Source: Profundibacter amoris (GTDB lineage Bacteria > Pseudomonadota > Alphaproteobacteria > Rhodobacterales > Rhodobacteraceae). From it: a DNA stretch of 64,000 nt. A program made the translations under genes and the position numbers. Shown here piece by piece: positions 27,558-36,523 of this stretch. Under the pieces are notes generated by a model that made no database searches, was not told the origin of the DNA, and worked only from the letters and a program-made list of their open reading frames with translations. Each line of letters opens with the position of its first letter. Position 1 is the stretch's first letter. The DNA lies in NCBI RefSeq assembly GCF_003544895.1, contig NZ_CP032125.1, forward strand, positions 3,424,001-3,488,000, read 5' to 3'.

Positions 27558-28022
27558 ATGGGTATTGAGGGAGTGGATGAAAAGATGATCCGGCGATTTG
27601 GTGAACCAGTGGTGGCGGGGAAACACTATGTGATGCGGCCCGGGGCCTATGCGATTTTACCGCTTGGGCGAAACCTGTTGTTAACCCATCAGGAGGAATC
27701 GACGCCCGAATTTCAACTGCCCGGCGGCGGGGTCGATGCGGGGGAATCGGCCATTCAGGCGCTTCACCGTGAAGTATTCGAGGAAACCGGTTGGCGGATC
27801 GCCGCGCCGCGTAAAATTGGCGTGTTTCGGCGGTTCACCTATATGCCCGAATACGATCTGTGGGCAGAGAAGTTGTGCCATATTTACACAGCGCGCCCCG
27901 TGCGGGCATTGGGACCGCCGAGCGAGGCAGGACATATGGCGGTGTGGATGAAACCGATTGAGGCCGTAAACCGTCTGGCGAACGAAGGTGACCGGTATTT
28001 TGTGGAAAATCTTTTCAGTTAA
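27558..28022 (+). CDS. Nudix hydrolase
   Basis: 154 aa from the ATG at 27558; an internal ATG at 27585 with GAGGGAG about 12 bases upstream is an alternative. The Nudix box is GGGVDAGESAIQALHREVFEETGW (~residues 56-79), intact. The substrate cannot be told from sequence; the family includes hydrolases for oxidised nucleotides and nucleotide sugars. Its stop overlaps that of the converging response-regulator phosphatase by four bases (TTAA). Confidence 0.85.
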   Translation: MGIEGVDEKMIRRFGEPVVAGKHYVMRPGAYAILPLGRNLLLTHQEESTPEFQLPGGGVDAGESAIQALHREVFEETGWRIAAPRKIGVFRRFTYMPEYDLWAEKLCHIYTARPVRALGPPSEAGHMAVWMKPIEAVNRLANEGDRYFVENLFS

Positions 28023-29299
28023 GGCCCGTTAAACTCCAGCAATACTGCCGAAATATCATCAGGGAAGTCCTGATCCCCCGCATAGTTTGTCAGATCCCAC
28101 ATCAACGCCTCAAGAAATCCATTGCCGCGCACCTTCACATTGCGGTTCAACAGATCGGCAACGCCCTTTTCTTCCAGCATCGCGCCTGTTTCATCAGGGC
28201 ATTCGGTAATCCCGTCGGACATCAGCAACAACCGGTCACCTGCATTCAGTTTCACTTGGAAATCTTCAAACTCCGCCCCCGGTATCAACCCGACCGGCAA
28301 ACCACCGGTGCCGCAAAACTCGACAGTTCCATTTGCCCGCTGGATGGCCGGATGGGGATGGCCCGCCTGTGTGGCCGTCACCACACCCGTGGTCAGATCG
28401 ATATGTGCCAGCAGCAGGGTGAAATAATGCTCGGTCTCCATTTCCTCAAGCACAATACGGTTCAGGTGTTCAGTCACCGCCGCCGGACTACGGGCTGTGT
28501 ATCCACCACTGTTATCCTGCCGTAGCGCCAAATTCTGGTCCGGTGTCGAACCCGACAAAAACCCAGCCAGCCGTGCGGTCATCAGGGCCGATGTAATCCC
28601 GTGACCGGAAACATCAATTGAATACAGACCGATCTGCGTCTCGCTCACCGGAAAAAACCCGACCAGATCACCGCCCACATGCCCGCTGGACCGCAGCAGC
28701 AACGAAACCTCGGCCCTGCCAAAATTGCGATAGCGTTCTTTGACCAGCGATTGTTGCAGTTTCTTGGCCTCGATCAGATCGCGGTCGATAATATCATAAA
28801 GGCACTGGATTTCAGCCAGTGCGTCAGTAACCAGCCGGTTCTTTTCCGTCAATTCGCGCTGCATTTTCTGCAGGCGTTCACCGGCGCGGATACGCGCGCG
28901 CAACTCACTGGCGTTCACCGGTTTCGTCAAGAAATCATCCGCCCCCACATCCAGCCCGTGCGCCACCTCGTCCTTTTCGCTTTTCGAGGTCAGAAGGATG
29001 AAATACCCGTAGTTGTCCTGCTCCAGCTCGCGAAAGGCGATGCAAAATTCCAGACCGTTCATCCCCGGCATCATCCAGTCGCTGAGGACCAGATCCAGTT
29101 GCTCGCGTTTGCAGATTTCCAGTGCCGCGTGGCCCGAATCCGCTTCAAGCACTTCATATCCCCAGCGTTTCAGGGACGACGATAGTATCCGGCGTTGCAC
29201 ACGACTGTCATCGACAACCAAAACCCGTTTGATTGCCTCGTCTTGTTCAAGGTCAGCCTCGAACTGTTGCATGTTTTTTGCAGTGGCCGAATCAGCCAT
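28019..29299 (-). CDS. Response regulator with PP2C/SpoIIE-type serine phosphatase output
   Basis: 426 aa. Residues ~24-140 form a receiver domain: VLVVDDSRVQRRIL (acidic pair), LVLSDWMMPGMNGLEF (phospho-acceptor Asp ~73), LLTSKSEKD and the Lys of FLTKPVN. A coiled-coil linker (~140-190) leads to a PP2C-like phosphatase domain (~210-425) with VGGDLVGFFPV, SIDVSGHGITSALM and LLLMSDGITECPDE. Such RsbU-like proteins control anti-sigma antagonist switches by dephosphorylation. The divergent Hpt gene at 29471 is a natural phosphodonor or partner (inference). AAGGG precedes the start. Confidence 0.92.
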   Translation of the reverse strand: MADSATAKNMQQFEADLEQDEAIKRVLVVDDSRVQRRILSSSLKRWGYEVLEADSGHAALEICKREQLDLVLSDWMMPGMNGLEFCIAFRELEQDNYGYFILLTSKSEKDEVAHGLDVGADDFLTKPVNASELRARIRAGERLQKMQRELTEKNRLVTDALAEIQCLYDIIDRDLIEAKKLQQSLVKERYRNFGRAEVSLLLRSSGHVGGDLVGFFPVSETQIGLYSIDVSGHGITSALMTARLAGFLSGSTPDQNLALRQDNSGGYTARSPAAVTEHLNRIVLEEMETEHYFTLLLAHIDLTTGVVTATQAGHPHPAIQRANGTVEFCGTGGLPVGLIPGAEFEDFQVKLNAGDRLLLMSDGITECPDETGAMLEEKGVADLLNRNVKVRGNGFLEALMWDLTNYAGDQDFPDDISAVLLEFNGP

Positions 29300-29470
29300 A
29301 TTTTACGCCCTTTTGCGGAGTAATTCCTTCGCTTGACCGTTTTGTGCCAGCAATCCTTTAAGGCCGAGTGAATCATAAAATTTGAATGATTTAGGCCCAT
29401 GGCGGGTTACCTGCTGTTAAGATTGCCCGCCGTATAAATATACAGATGCCAGATTTTCAGGAGTATTGTT

Positions 29471-29803
29471 TTGATTAGTTGGGAGCGGGTAAACGAATTG
29501 CGCGACGAAGTCGGGATCGAGGATTTCCGCGAAGTCGTCGCCATGTTCCTGGAAGAGGTCGAGGATACCATGGTGCGGATGATCGCCGTGCCGGACCTGT
29601 CACGACTTGAGGAAGACATGCACTTTCTTAAAGGCAGCGCACTTAATCTGGGTTTTTTGCAGTTTTCCGAATTATGTCAGGCCGGGGAAAAAGCGGCTGC
29701 CGGCGGGCAGGCTGATACTGTTGATCTGGACGAAATATTCGAATCCTACGCGGCCTCGAAATCGGTATTCAGCAAAAAGTTCGGCTGTATGAAGGCGGCC
29801 TAG
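29471..29803 (+). CDS. Histidine phosphotransfer (Hpt) domain protein
   Basis: 110 aa, starting at a TTG codon (29471-29473). AGGAG lies at 29459-29463 with ideal 7-nt spacing and no better ATG exists nearby. The Hpt signature MHFLKGSALNLGF contains the phospho-accepting His (~51), in a four-helix bundle-like sequence; the N-terminus WERVNELRDEVGIEDFREVVAMFLEE is typical. Divergent from the response-regulator phosphatase gene, 171 bp between the two starts. Its stop overlaps ilvA by four bases (CTAG). Confidence 0.88.
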   Translation: MISWERVNELRDEVGIEDFREVVAMFLEEVEDTMVRMIAVPDLSRLEEDMHFLKGSALNLGFLQFSELCQAGEKAAAGGQADTVDLDEIFESYAASKSVFSKKFGCMKAA

Positions 29804-31038
29804 ATGATGAATTCGGCCACGGTTTCGTCATTGGTGATATCACTATAGGTAAATCCGGCCTTGTCCATTTCCCTGAACAGGCGGGCGAAATTTCCGGCGT
29901 TATCCGTTTCAATCCCGATCAGGACCGAGCCGAAATTCCGCGCTGATTTCTTCATGTATTCGAAACGCGCGATATTGTCATGCGGCCCAAGGATTGACAG
30001 AAAATCCTTTAGCGCACCGGGGCGTTGCGGCAAGCGCAGGATGAAATATTTCTTCAGACCCAGATAGCGCTGGGCGCGTTCCTTGACCTCGGGCAGGCGT
30101 TCAAAATCGAAATTGCCACCGGAGGTCACACAAACTACGGTTTTGCCTTTGATCTGCTCGGCCAATATAGGCAGGGCATCAACCGACAACGCCCCTGCGG
30201 GTTCCAGAACGATGCCCTCGACATTCAGCATTTCCACCATCGTGGTGCAAATCCGGTCCTCGGGGGCCAACAGGATATTATCGGCGGATATGTCTTTCAG
30301 AACCTTGAAGTTTTCCGCGCCGATACGGGCCACGGCGGCACCATCGACAAAGCTGTCTACCTTGTTCAACGTCACAGGTTTACCCGCAGCAATCGCGGCG
30401 GTCAGGCTGGGACCACCCTCGGGCTCAACATAACGGATTTCAGTCCCGGGGGACTGTTCGGCCAGATAGGACTTGATGCCCGATGACAACCCGCCACCGC
30501 CAACCGGCAACACCACCATATCCGGCGCGCGGCCCAGTTGCTCCAGCATTTCCACCGCGACCGAGGCCTGACCCTCGATCACATCCGGATCATCAAATGG
30601 TGGTAGAAAATGCGCGCCCACTTCGGTGCAATAGGCCTGTGCCGATGCAAGCGTGTCGTCAAAATAATCCCCGACCAGCCGGATTTCGATGTTGTCCCCG
30701 CCAAAAATGCTGGTCTTGTTCACCTTCTGCTGTGGTGTGGTAACAGGCATAAAAATCACCCCCTTCACCCCGAAATGACGGCAAACAAAGGCCACCCCCT
30801 GCGCATGGTTCCCCGCACTTGCGCAAACGAAAACGTCCTGATGATCCACCACCTTGCGCATCGCATTCAACGCCCCGCGGATTTTATAGGACCGCACCGG
30901 CGACAGATCCTCGCGCTTTAACCAGATATCGGCACCATAACGGGCCGACAGATGATCATTGCGCTGCAACGGAGTCGGGTCAAACAGGGTGCGCATTGCG
31001 GCGGTAGCAGTGTGGGCGTTTTCGGTAAAGCGCGACAT
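29800..31038 (-). CDS. ilvA: Threonine dehydratase
   Basis: 412 aa from the ATG at 31036-31038 (MSRFTENAHTATAAM); the frame extends 10 residues upstream into the preceding gene. PLP-dependent conversion of threonine to 2-oxobutyrate, the first step of isoleucine synthesis. The PLP lysine is in SYKIRGALNAM (~residue 54) and the phosphate loop is VGGGGLSSG. A C-terminal ACT-like regulatory domain is present (FILRLPQRPGALKDFLSIL, ~325 on). It begins 2 bp after the stop of the membrane-protein gene, so the two are probably cotranscribed. Confidence 0.94.
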   Translation of the reverse strand: MSRFTENAHTATAAMRTLFDPTPLQRNDHLSARYGADIWLKREDLSPVRSYKIRGALNAMRKVVDHQDVFVCASAGNHAQGVAFVCRHFGVKGVIFMPVTTPQQKVNKTSIFGGDNIEIRLVGDYFDDTLASAQAYCTEVGAHFLPPFDDPDVIEGQASVAVEMLEQLGRAPDMVVLPVGGGGLSSGIKSYLAEQSPGTEIRYVEPEGGPSLTAAIAAGKPVTLNKVDSFVDGAAVARIGAENFKVLKDISADNILLAPEDRICTTMVEMLNVEGIVLEPAGALSVDALPILAEQIKGKTVVCVTSGGNFDFERLPEVKERAQRYLGLKKYFILRLPQRPGALKDFLSILGPHDNIARFEYMKKSARNFGSVLIGIETDNAGNFARLFREMDKAGFTYSDITNDETVAEFII

Positions 31039-31039
31039 T

Positions 31040-31810
31040 CTAAAGCTCGCGCTTTTCGACATAGACACCGTAAAGCGTGGTCAGAACACTGATGCTACCC
31101 ATCATGATAAACCAACCGATAACATGGGTATAGACAAGATTCAGGAGCGAGGACGGGTCAGAATTGAACAAACTGGGCAGTTTCAGAACCCCGACCGCAA
31201 TCAACCCGATAACCATCAACTGGATAATCGCCCCCGAAGCGGGTTTTGTCAGCTTCAGGGATTCTCCGATGCCAACCGGTTGGCCCAATGCGGCGGCGGG
31301 CAAGGATAGGCTTAGACGATAGAAAACATAGATTACCGGACCCATGACCATTATCTGAAGCAAAAGCTGCAAAACCGGTCCGTTTTGTAAACTGACAAGA
31401 CCGGCCAGAATAACACCGGAAATCATGCCAACGATCATCGCTACAAAGGCGATAATCAGGCCAAGTAGAATGGAGGCGAAAAAATAGGCAAGAATCCGTT
31501 CAAAATTAAAGGGTGGCAACATTGTACCGGGATTTTCCTCTAAGAGTATATAGCGATGCCAGCTAACGGCAATCCACAGGCTGGTGATTCCCCCGATAAG
31601 CATAGTTACAAACCACGCCCCCCAGAAACCCTGTGGAGCCAAAAACAAATAGCCGGATTCCATACCATTCAGCACATCTCCGTATTTGCTGCCAAAATAG
31701 ATCCCAACAACGGAGTTGATCAGATACAGCACCAGTGAAATCTTTAGGGCCGCGCCCAGATTGTTGAATACCATCCCCAACGAATGCGTAAAAATCTTCC
31801 AGCCCTGCAT
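31040..31810 (-). CDS. Membrane protein of unknown function
   Basis: 256 aa from the ATG at 31808-31810 ([19 protein letters not shown]). I do not recognise the family by name. The sequence shows about five or six hydrophobic segments: [66 protein letters not shown], a [14 protein letters not shown] segment, [13 protein letters not shown] and [23 protein letters not shown] sits in a cytosolic loop. The layout resembles DUF4013/GlpM-like bacterial integral-membrane proteins with repeated glycine-rich helices. Followed directly by ilvA; divergent from argG. Confidence 0.7.
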   Translation of the reverse strand: MQGWKIFTHSLGMVFNNLGAALKISLVLYLINSVVGIYFGSKYGDVLNGMESGYLFLAPQGFWGAWFVTMLIGGITSLWIAVSWHRYILLEENPGTMLPPFNFERILAYFFASILLGLIIAFVAMIVGMISGVILAGLVSLQNGPVLQLLLQIMVMGPVIYVFYRLSLSLPAAALGQPVGIGESLKLTKPASGAIIQLMVIGLIAVGVLKLPSLFNSDPSSLLNLVYTHVIGWFIMMGSISVLTTLYGVYVEKREL

Positions 31811-31945
31811 TATCCAACCCTTTTCAAAAACCAAACTTCCCCGTTGATACCCACCGCAATTATAGCGGGTCAACCGCACATGGCTTGCCCTTTGGCCAAA
31901 ATGGGGATAATCGCCAATAAAACCCGATGGATGTTGGAGAAAAAC

Positions 31946-33169
31946 ATGTCTGCGCCTAAAAAAGTTGTGCTGGCCTATTCCGGTGGCCTTGATACTTCGA
32001 TCATTTTGAAGTGGCTGGAAATCGAATACGGCTGCGAGGTCGTTACCTTTACCGCCGATCTGGGGCAGGGCGAGGAACTGGAACCGGCCCGCAAAAAGGC
32101 CGAGCTACTGGGCGTGAAACCCGAAAACATCCATATCGAGGATCTGCGCGAGGAATTCGTGCGCGATTTCGTGTTCCCGATGTTCCGCGCCAATGCGCAA
32201 TACGAAGGGCTGTATCTGCTGGGCACCTCTATCGCGCGGCCGCTGATCTCAAAACGGCTGGTCGAACTGGCCGCAGAACATGATGCCGATGCCGTGGCCC
32301 ACGGCGCAACCGGCAAGGGCAATGACCAGGTGCGGTTCGAACTGGCCGCCTATGCGCTGAACCCTGAAATCAAGGTGATCGCACCGTGGCGGGAATGGGA
32401 TTTATCCAGCCGCACCCGTCTGCTGGAATTCGCCGAAGCGCACCAGATTCCAATCGCCAAAGACAAACGTGGCGAGGCCCCGTTCAGCGTGGATGCCAAC
32501 CTGTTGCACACATCCTCCGAGGGCAAGGTGCTGGAAGATCCGGCCCAACCGGCCCCCGATTACGTTTACCAGCGCACCGTCAACCCCGAAGACGCACCGG
32601 ATACACCGGAGTTCATCGAGATCACCTATGAAAAGGGCGACCCCGTTGCGCTGGATGGCAATCCGCTGACGCCCGCCGAAATGCTGACCGCGCTGAACGA
32701 ATTGGGCGGCAAACACGGCATTGGCCGCCTTGATCTGGTCGAAGGCCGGTTCGTCGGCATGAAATCACGCGGCATTTACGAAACGCCGGGCGGCACCATC
32801 ATGCTGGAAGCACACCGCGGCATCGAAAGCATCACGCTGGACCGTGGCGCGGCGCATCTGAAAGACGAACTGATGCCGAAGTATGCCGAACTGATCTATA
32901 ACGGTTTCTGGTTCTCGCCCGAACGCGAGATGTTGCAGGCGCTGATTGACAAATCGCAAGAACACGTCACGGGCACTGTGCGGCTGAAGCTGTACAAAGG
33001 CATGGTGCAAACCGTTGGCCGCTGGTCGGATCATTCGCTTTATTCCGAAGAGCATGTGACGTTCGAGGATGACGCGGGCGCCTACGATCAAAAAGACGCC
33101 GCCGGTTTCATCAAGATCAACGCGCTGCGGCTGAAATTGCTGGCGGCGCGGGACAGGCGGGTAAAGTAA
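31946..33169 (+). CDS. argG: Argininosuccinate synthase
   Basis: 407 aa from the ATG at 31946, preceded by TTGGAGA; the open frame extends upstream to 31784 without family similarity. Joins citrulline and aspartate with ATP in arginine synthesis. Motifs: the pyrophosphatase P-loop AYSGGLDTS (~residues 11-19), [13 protein letters not shown] and [17 protein letters not shown]-like inverted repeat begins 4 bp after the stop. Confidence 0.97.
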   Translation: MSAPKKVVLAYSGGLDTSIILKWLEIEYGCEVVTFTADLGQGEELEPARKKAELLGVKPENIHIEDLREEFVRDFVFPMFRANAQYEGLYLLGTSIARPLISKRLVELAAEHDADAVAHGATGKGNDQVRFELAAYALNPEIKVIAPWREWDLSSRTRLLEFAEAHQIPIAKDKRGEAPFSVDANLLHTSSEGKVLEDPAQPAPDYVYQRTVNPEDAPDTPEFIEITYEKGDPVALDGNPLTPAEMLTALNELGGKHGIGRLDLVEGRFVGMKSRGIYETPGGTIMLEAHRGIESITLDRGAAHLKDELMPKYAELIYNGFWFSPEREMLQALIDKSQEHVTGTVRLKLYKGMVQTVGRWSDHSLYSEEHVTFEDDAGAYDQKDAAGFIKINALRLKLLAARDRRVK

Positions 33170-33172
33170 TCG

Positions 33173-33239
33173 CTGCCCCGCATTTGATGCGGGGCCTCAC
33201 GGTGTTTGTCAGGAAGGCCCCGCATCAAGTGCGGGGCAG
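33173..33239. repeat. REP/BIME-like inverted repeat after argG
   Basis: Two 24-nt arms (33173-33196 and 33216-33239) are inverted copies with one difference (T in one, C in the other). Each arm is itself a hairpin: CCCCGCATTTGATGCGGGG in the first, CCCCGCATCAAGTGCGGGG in the second, each with a 7-bp GC-rich stem. The 19-bp centre is GC-poor by comparison. There is no T-run, so this is not a standard terminator. The second arm lies inside the 3' end of the convergent sulfotransferase-like gene and encodes its last residues. Confidence 0.75.
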
Positions 33240-33941
33240 TGTGATCCTGCAAGCCGCCAGTTTCCGGTAAAACGGCAGGGCCTGTTCGGTTAGTTCCGAA
33301 TAGGCCCCTTTCATCTCCGGCAACGGCCCCTCGACCCCCGCAAACCCCGTGCTGTTATGCACTGCGCCATACCAGTGCGGCGCCCATGCGCCATCGTCCT
33401 TGTGACCCCCCGCAGACCACGATAGCATCGCCGGATCAAACGGTAAGTCCAGCGCCGCGCACAGGGCGCGCAGCATTCCTTCGGGGTTTTCGCGGATGTC
33501 GTGGGAATCGATCACGACCGGATCATCGCACATGTCGAACAATTCCGCCTGTTGCCAGAACCCGATATCATCCAGCGTCGGGTTATCGCGTTTGGCCGCA
33601 TAGCTGGCAATCACACGGGCCGGATGACGGATCAGGAACACATTTTTCACCTGTTTCATCCAGCCATGGTCAACCCCGTCAATCATATGCTGGGTCATAT
33701 GTTTCTGATAGAAATGCGGCTTACCGTCGGGGTGCGGCCCCGTCAGACGCGCCGCAACCTTGGCCGCGTCCGTTTCCCCTGCGGCCAGAATTTCGGCCCG
33801 CATCGGATGCTCCAGCCCGGTCATTTCCAGATAGGCCGCATAAAATGGCTCGTCCCAGACGGCACAATCGGCCCGCGCCCCGAAAGAATACATCATCGCC
33901 GTCGAAAGGTTCCGTGGGCCGGACCACATTGCTATCTTCAT
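33225..33941 (-). CDS. Sulfotransferase-like P-loop protein paired with aminotransferase
   Basis: 238 aa. The opening IAMWSGPRNLSTAMMYSF is a PAPS-loop-like P-loop, and NVFLIRHPARVIASY matches the 3'-phosphate-binding strand-helix of sulfotransferase folds. GMLRALCAALDLPFD is the usual late helix. The substrate is unknown and actual sulfation is unproven. Its ATG overlaps the stop of the upstream aminotransferase gene by four bases. Plants carry a fused protein of the same two domain types, as far as I recall, which strengthens a joint role. The last codons are encoded by a REP-like arm (33216-33239), so the C-terminus may be recently altered. Confidence 0.78.
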   Translation of the reverse strand: MKIAMWSGPRNLSTAMMYSFGARADCAVWDEPFYAAYLEMTGLEHPMRAEILAAGETDAAKVAARLTGPHPDGKPHFYQKHMTQHMIDGVDHGWMKQVKNVFLIRHPARVIASYAAKRDNPTLDDIGFWQQAELFDMCDDPVVIDSHDIRENPEGMLRALCAALDLPFDPAMLSWSAGGHKDDGAWAPHWYGAVHNSTGFAGVEGPLPEMKGAYSELTEQALPFYRKLAACRITLPRT

Positions 33942-34849
33942 TTCGCAGTTTCCTGCTGGATTAGAGCCTTATACAGACCCCTGATACGTTCCGTCACCGG
34001 CCCCAACTGACCGCTGCCAATCACCCGCCCGTCAATTTCGCTGACAGGGGATTGCGCGCCAAAGGTGCCGGTCAAAAAGGCCTCGTCCGCACCATAGGTA
34101 TCGACCAGCGAATAGTTGCGCTCGAACACCTCAATGTCATTGGCGCGGCACAGGTCGATCACCTTTTGGCGGGTGATGCCGTTCATGCAATAGTCGCCGG
34201 TGCTGGTCCAGACCTGCCCTTTGCGCACGATAAAAAAGTTACAGGCGTTAGTGGTGTTCACGAACCCATGCACGTCCAGCATCAATGCCTCGTCCGCACC
34301 GGCCTTTTCGGCGGCGATACAGGCCAGAATGCAGTTCAGCTTGGAATGGGAATTCAGCTTGGGATCCTGCGTCATCGGCAAACCACGCTGGTGCGGCACT
34401 GTGGCCAGCCGGATCGGACGCGGGGCCTTGGGTTTGGAATGTTCCATGATGATCACCATGGTCGGACCGGAGACCGAAAGCGATGGATGCTGAAATGGCA
34501 ACCGTTTCACCCCGCGTGTCACCATCAGGCGCGCGTGGACATCGGTGTGCATGTCATTGGCGGCGCAGGTTTGCTCGAGCGCAGCAAAAACCTGATCCCG
34601 CGTCATGCCGATATCCAGATCAATCGCCTTGGCGGCCTCGAACAGCCGGTCCAGATGTTCATCCACAAAGGCCCAGCGCCCGTCATACAGACGCAGCCCC
34701 TCCCACACACCATCGCCCAGCATGAAACCGCTGTCGTAAACGCTGACCATGGCTTTGGCCCTGGGTTTCATTTCGCCGTCAACGTAAATCAACAGCGATT
34801 CATTGCGTGCATCTTCCTGCGCCTGATGGGTGGTGACGTGATCGGACAT
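33938..34849 (-). CDS. Branched-chain / D-amino-acid aminotransferase-like protein (class IV PLP)
   Basis: 303 aa from the ATG at 34847-34849, which has a perfect AGGAGG; the frame extends to 35002 without similarity. Class IV PLP aminotransferase fold: VYDSGFMLGDGVWEGLRLYDG at the start, the Lys of SHSKLNCILACIAAEKAGADEALMLD as PLP lysine, and FVNTTNACNFFIV with the Thr/Asn phosphate contacts. The family covers branched-chain aminotransferase and D-alanine aminotransferase; this one is in the group near the former, but the substrate is open. Translationally coupled to the sulfotransferase-like gene. Confidence 0.85.
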   Translation of the reverse strand: MSDHVTTHQAQEDARNESLLIYVDGEMKPRAKAMVSVYDSGFMLGDGVWEGLRLYDGRWAFVDEHLDRLFEAAKAIDLDIGMTRDQVFAALEQTCAANDMHTDVHARLMVTRGVKRLPFQHPSLSVSGPTMVIIMEHSKPKAPRPIRLATVPHQRGLPMTQDPKLNSHSKLNCILACIAAEKAGADEALMLDVHGFVNTTNACNFFIVRKGQVWTSTGDYCMNGITRQKVIDLCRANDIEVFERNYSLVDTYGADEAFLTGTFGAQSPVSEIDGRVIGSGQLGPVTERIRGLYKALIQQETAK

Positions 34850-34986
34850 GTGAACCTCCTTGTTTGGCCAGACGGTAACGCAGATCGGCCACATCGCAAG
34901 CGGTAAATCCTGTTCACTGTGGCGTGAGGCGGGTTGTGCAGACCGGATACATAAAACAAGCTGTTGAAAAGCTAAGGAGACCAAGC

Positions 34987-35652
34987 ATGGGCCTAAAATC
35001 ATATTCGCTCAAAAGCATCATACTGTTTATTGCCATACTGGCAGGCATCGCCCTGAACCATTCGCGCGCCTACGCGGCGCAGACGAAAACAATGGTGGTG
35101 GCAGGCGGCTGTTTCTGGTGTGTCGAATCCGATTTTGAGCGGGTGCGCGGGGTGATCAAGGCTGTGTCCGGTTTCACTGGCGGGCATACAGAAAACCCGA
35201 CCTACAAACAGGTCAAAACAGGGCGGACAGGCCATTTCGAGGCCGTGCAAATCACCTATGACCCTGCCAAAATCAGTTATGAATCCCTGTTGAAACTGTT
35301 CATCATGTCGATTGACCCCACAGATGGCGGCGGGCAGTTTTGTGACCGTGGGGATAGCTATCGGACGGCTATATTCGTCTCTAACCCTAGGGAAAAAGCC
35401 ATTGCCGAAGAAACCATCCGTTACGCAAAACGCAGTTTGCGCCGTTCAATCCGCACCCAGATTTTACCGGCAGCCCGATTCTATGTCGCTGGTCCGCCAC
35501 ATCAGAATTACTACAGGGGCACAAAACGTGTCTTGACGCGGTTTGGAATAAGAAAGCAGTCCGAAGCATATCAAGCCTATCGCAAAGCCTGTGGCCGCGA
35601 TAAACGTGTGCAACGCCTATGGGGCGCCAACGCGCCTTTTATCACCCATTAG
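34987..35652 (+). CDS. msrA: Peptide methionine sulfoxide reductase A, exported form
   Basis: 221 aa from the ATG at 34987, preceded by TAAGGAGACC. A signal peptide (IILFIAILAGIALNHSRAYAA, residues ~13-33) shows export to the periplasm; most MsrA proteins are cytosolic. The catalytic cysteine lies in GGCFWCVESDF (~residues 41-51), followed by GFTGGHTENPTYKQV, YDP and GGQFCDRGDSYRTAIF. It reduces methionine-S-sulfoxide in proteins. The 3' end overlaps the convergent ribokinase by 11 bp. No msrB is next to it. Confidence 0.92.
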   Translation: MGLKSYSLKSIILFIAILAGIALNHSRAYAAQTKTMVVAGGCFWCVESDFERVRGVIKAVSGFTGGHTENPTYKQVKTGRTGHFEAVQITYDPAKISYESLLKLFIMSIDPTDGGGQFCDRGDSYRTAIFVSNPREKAIAEETIRYAKRSLRRSIRTQILPAARFYVAGPPHQNYYRGTKRVLTRFGIRKQSEAYQAYRKACGRDKRVQRLWGANAPFITH

Positions 35653-36523
35653 CGTTCAGGAAGTTTGCAACTTCATCTGCGGACGGGATCACATCCGCCG
35701 TCCCCTTGCGCGTCACCTTCAATGCCGCCGCCGCCGATGCCAGGCGCATGGCATCCTGCACGTTCATCCCTTGATCCAGCCCCGCCGCAACATAACCGGC
35801 AAAGGTATCGCCTGCCGCAGTGGTATCAACCGGTATAACTGGGAACGAAGGGGTATAGCTGGTCTCGCCGGTTCCCGGCTGCAACCACATCGCCCCGTTT
35901 GACCCTTTGGTAACAATGATTTCCGATACAGGAAGCGAGGTCAGATCAGTCTCTAACCCAGCGCAAAGCTGTTCGGATTCAACCTGATTCATCATCAGAA
36001 TTGTAACATATTCCATCACATCCCTGACCGCATCAACCGAAAACGGGGCGGCAGAATAGATCACCTTCAGCCCGCGATCATGGGCAATCTTTGCGGCCTC
36101 GACCTGCAACGTTGTTTCGTTTTGAAGCAGCAGGATATCGCCCTTGCCAGCCCCGCCCAGAACCTGTTCGATCTGCGCAACAGACTGGCAATTGTTCGCG
36201 CCGGAAAAGATCACAATCGCGTTTTCGCCATTTGCATCGACGTTGATAATCGCATGGCCTGTCGGCGTTTCCACCCTGCGGATATGCTGCGTCTCGACCC
36301 CGAAAGCGGCGATCCGGTCCACCGCCCATTGCCCGTCCGGCCCGACAGCGCCGATATGCACCACCTTGGATCCGGCCAGTGCAGCGGCAACCGACTGGTT
36401 GATCCCCTTGCCGCCCAACCCGGTCGAAAACGCATTGGCCGCCAGCGTTTCCCCGGGTTCGGGCAAATGCGGCACTTGATAGAAATGATCCGCGTTGATC
36501 GAGCCGAGGTTATAGATTGTCAT
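35642..36523 (-). CDS. rbsK: Ribokinase
   Basis: 293-aa PfkB-family sugar kinase. GLGGKGINQSVAAALAG (~35-50) is the ribose-binding signature, and PVDTTAAGDTFAGYVAAGL (~240-258) holds the anion hole and catalytic Asp. Phosphorylates ribose or a related sugar; other PfkB substrates cannot be excluded. It begins directly at the maeB stop with no gap, so it is probably cotranscribed with it, though they share no pathway. Confidence 0.88.
   Translation of the reverse strand: MTIYNLGSINADHFYQVPHLPEPGETLAANAFSTGLGGKGINQSVAAALAGSKVVHIGAVGPDGQWAVDRIAAFGVETQHIRRVETPTGHAIINVDANGENAIVIFSGANNCQSVAQIEQVLGGAGKGDILLLQNETTLQVEAAKIAHDRGLKVIYSAAPFSVDAVRDVMEYVTILMMNQVESEQLCAGLETDLTSLPVSEIIVTKGSNGAMWLQPGTGETSYTPSFPVIPVDTTAAGDTFAGYVAAGLDQGMNVQDAMRLASAAAALKVTRKGTADVIPSADEVANFLNANG

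Noticed and set aside
31784-31945. 54-residue N-terminal extension of ArgG
   Set aside because: Lies over the divergent promoter region and has no similarity; TTGGAGA before the ATG at 31946 decides the start.
33173-33239. Rho-independent terminator after argG
   Set aside because: Strong hairpins but no T-run on either strand; the doubled inverted arms fit a REP-like repeat better.
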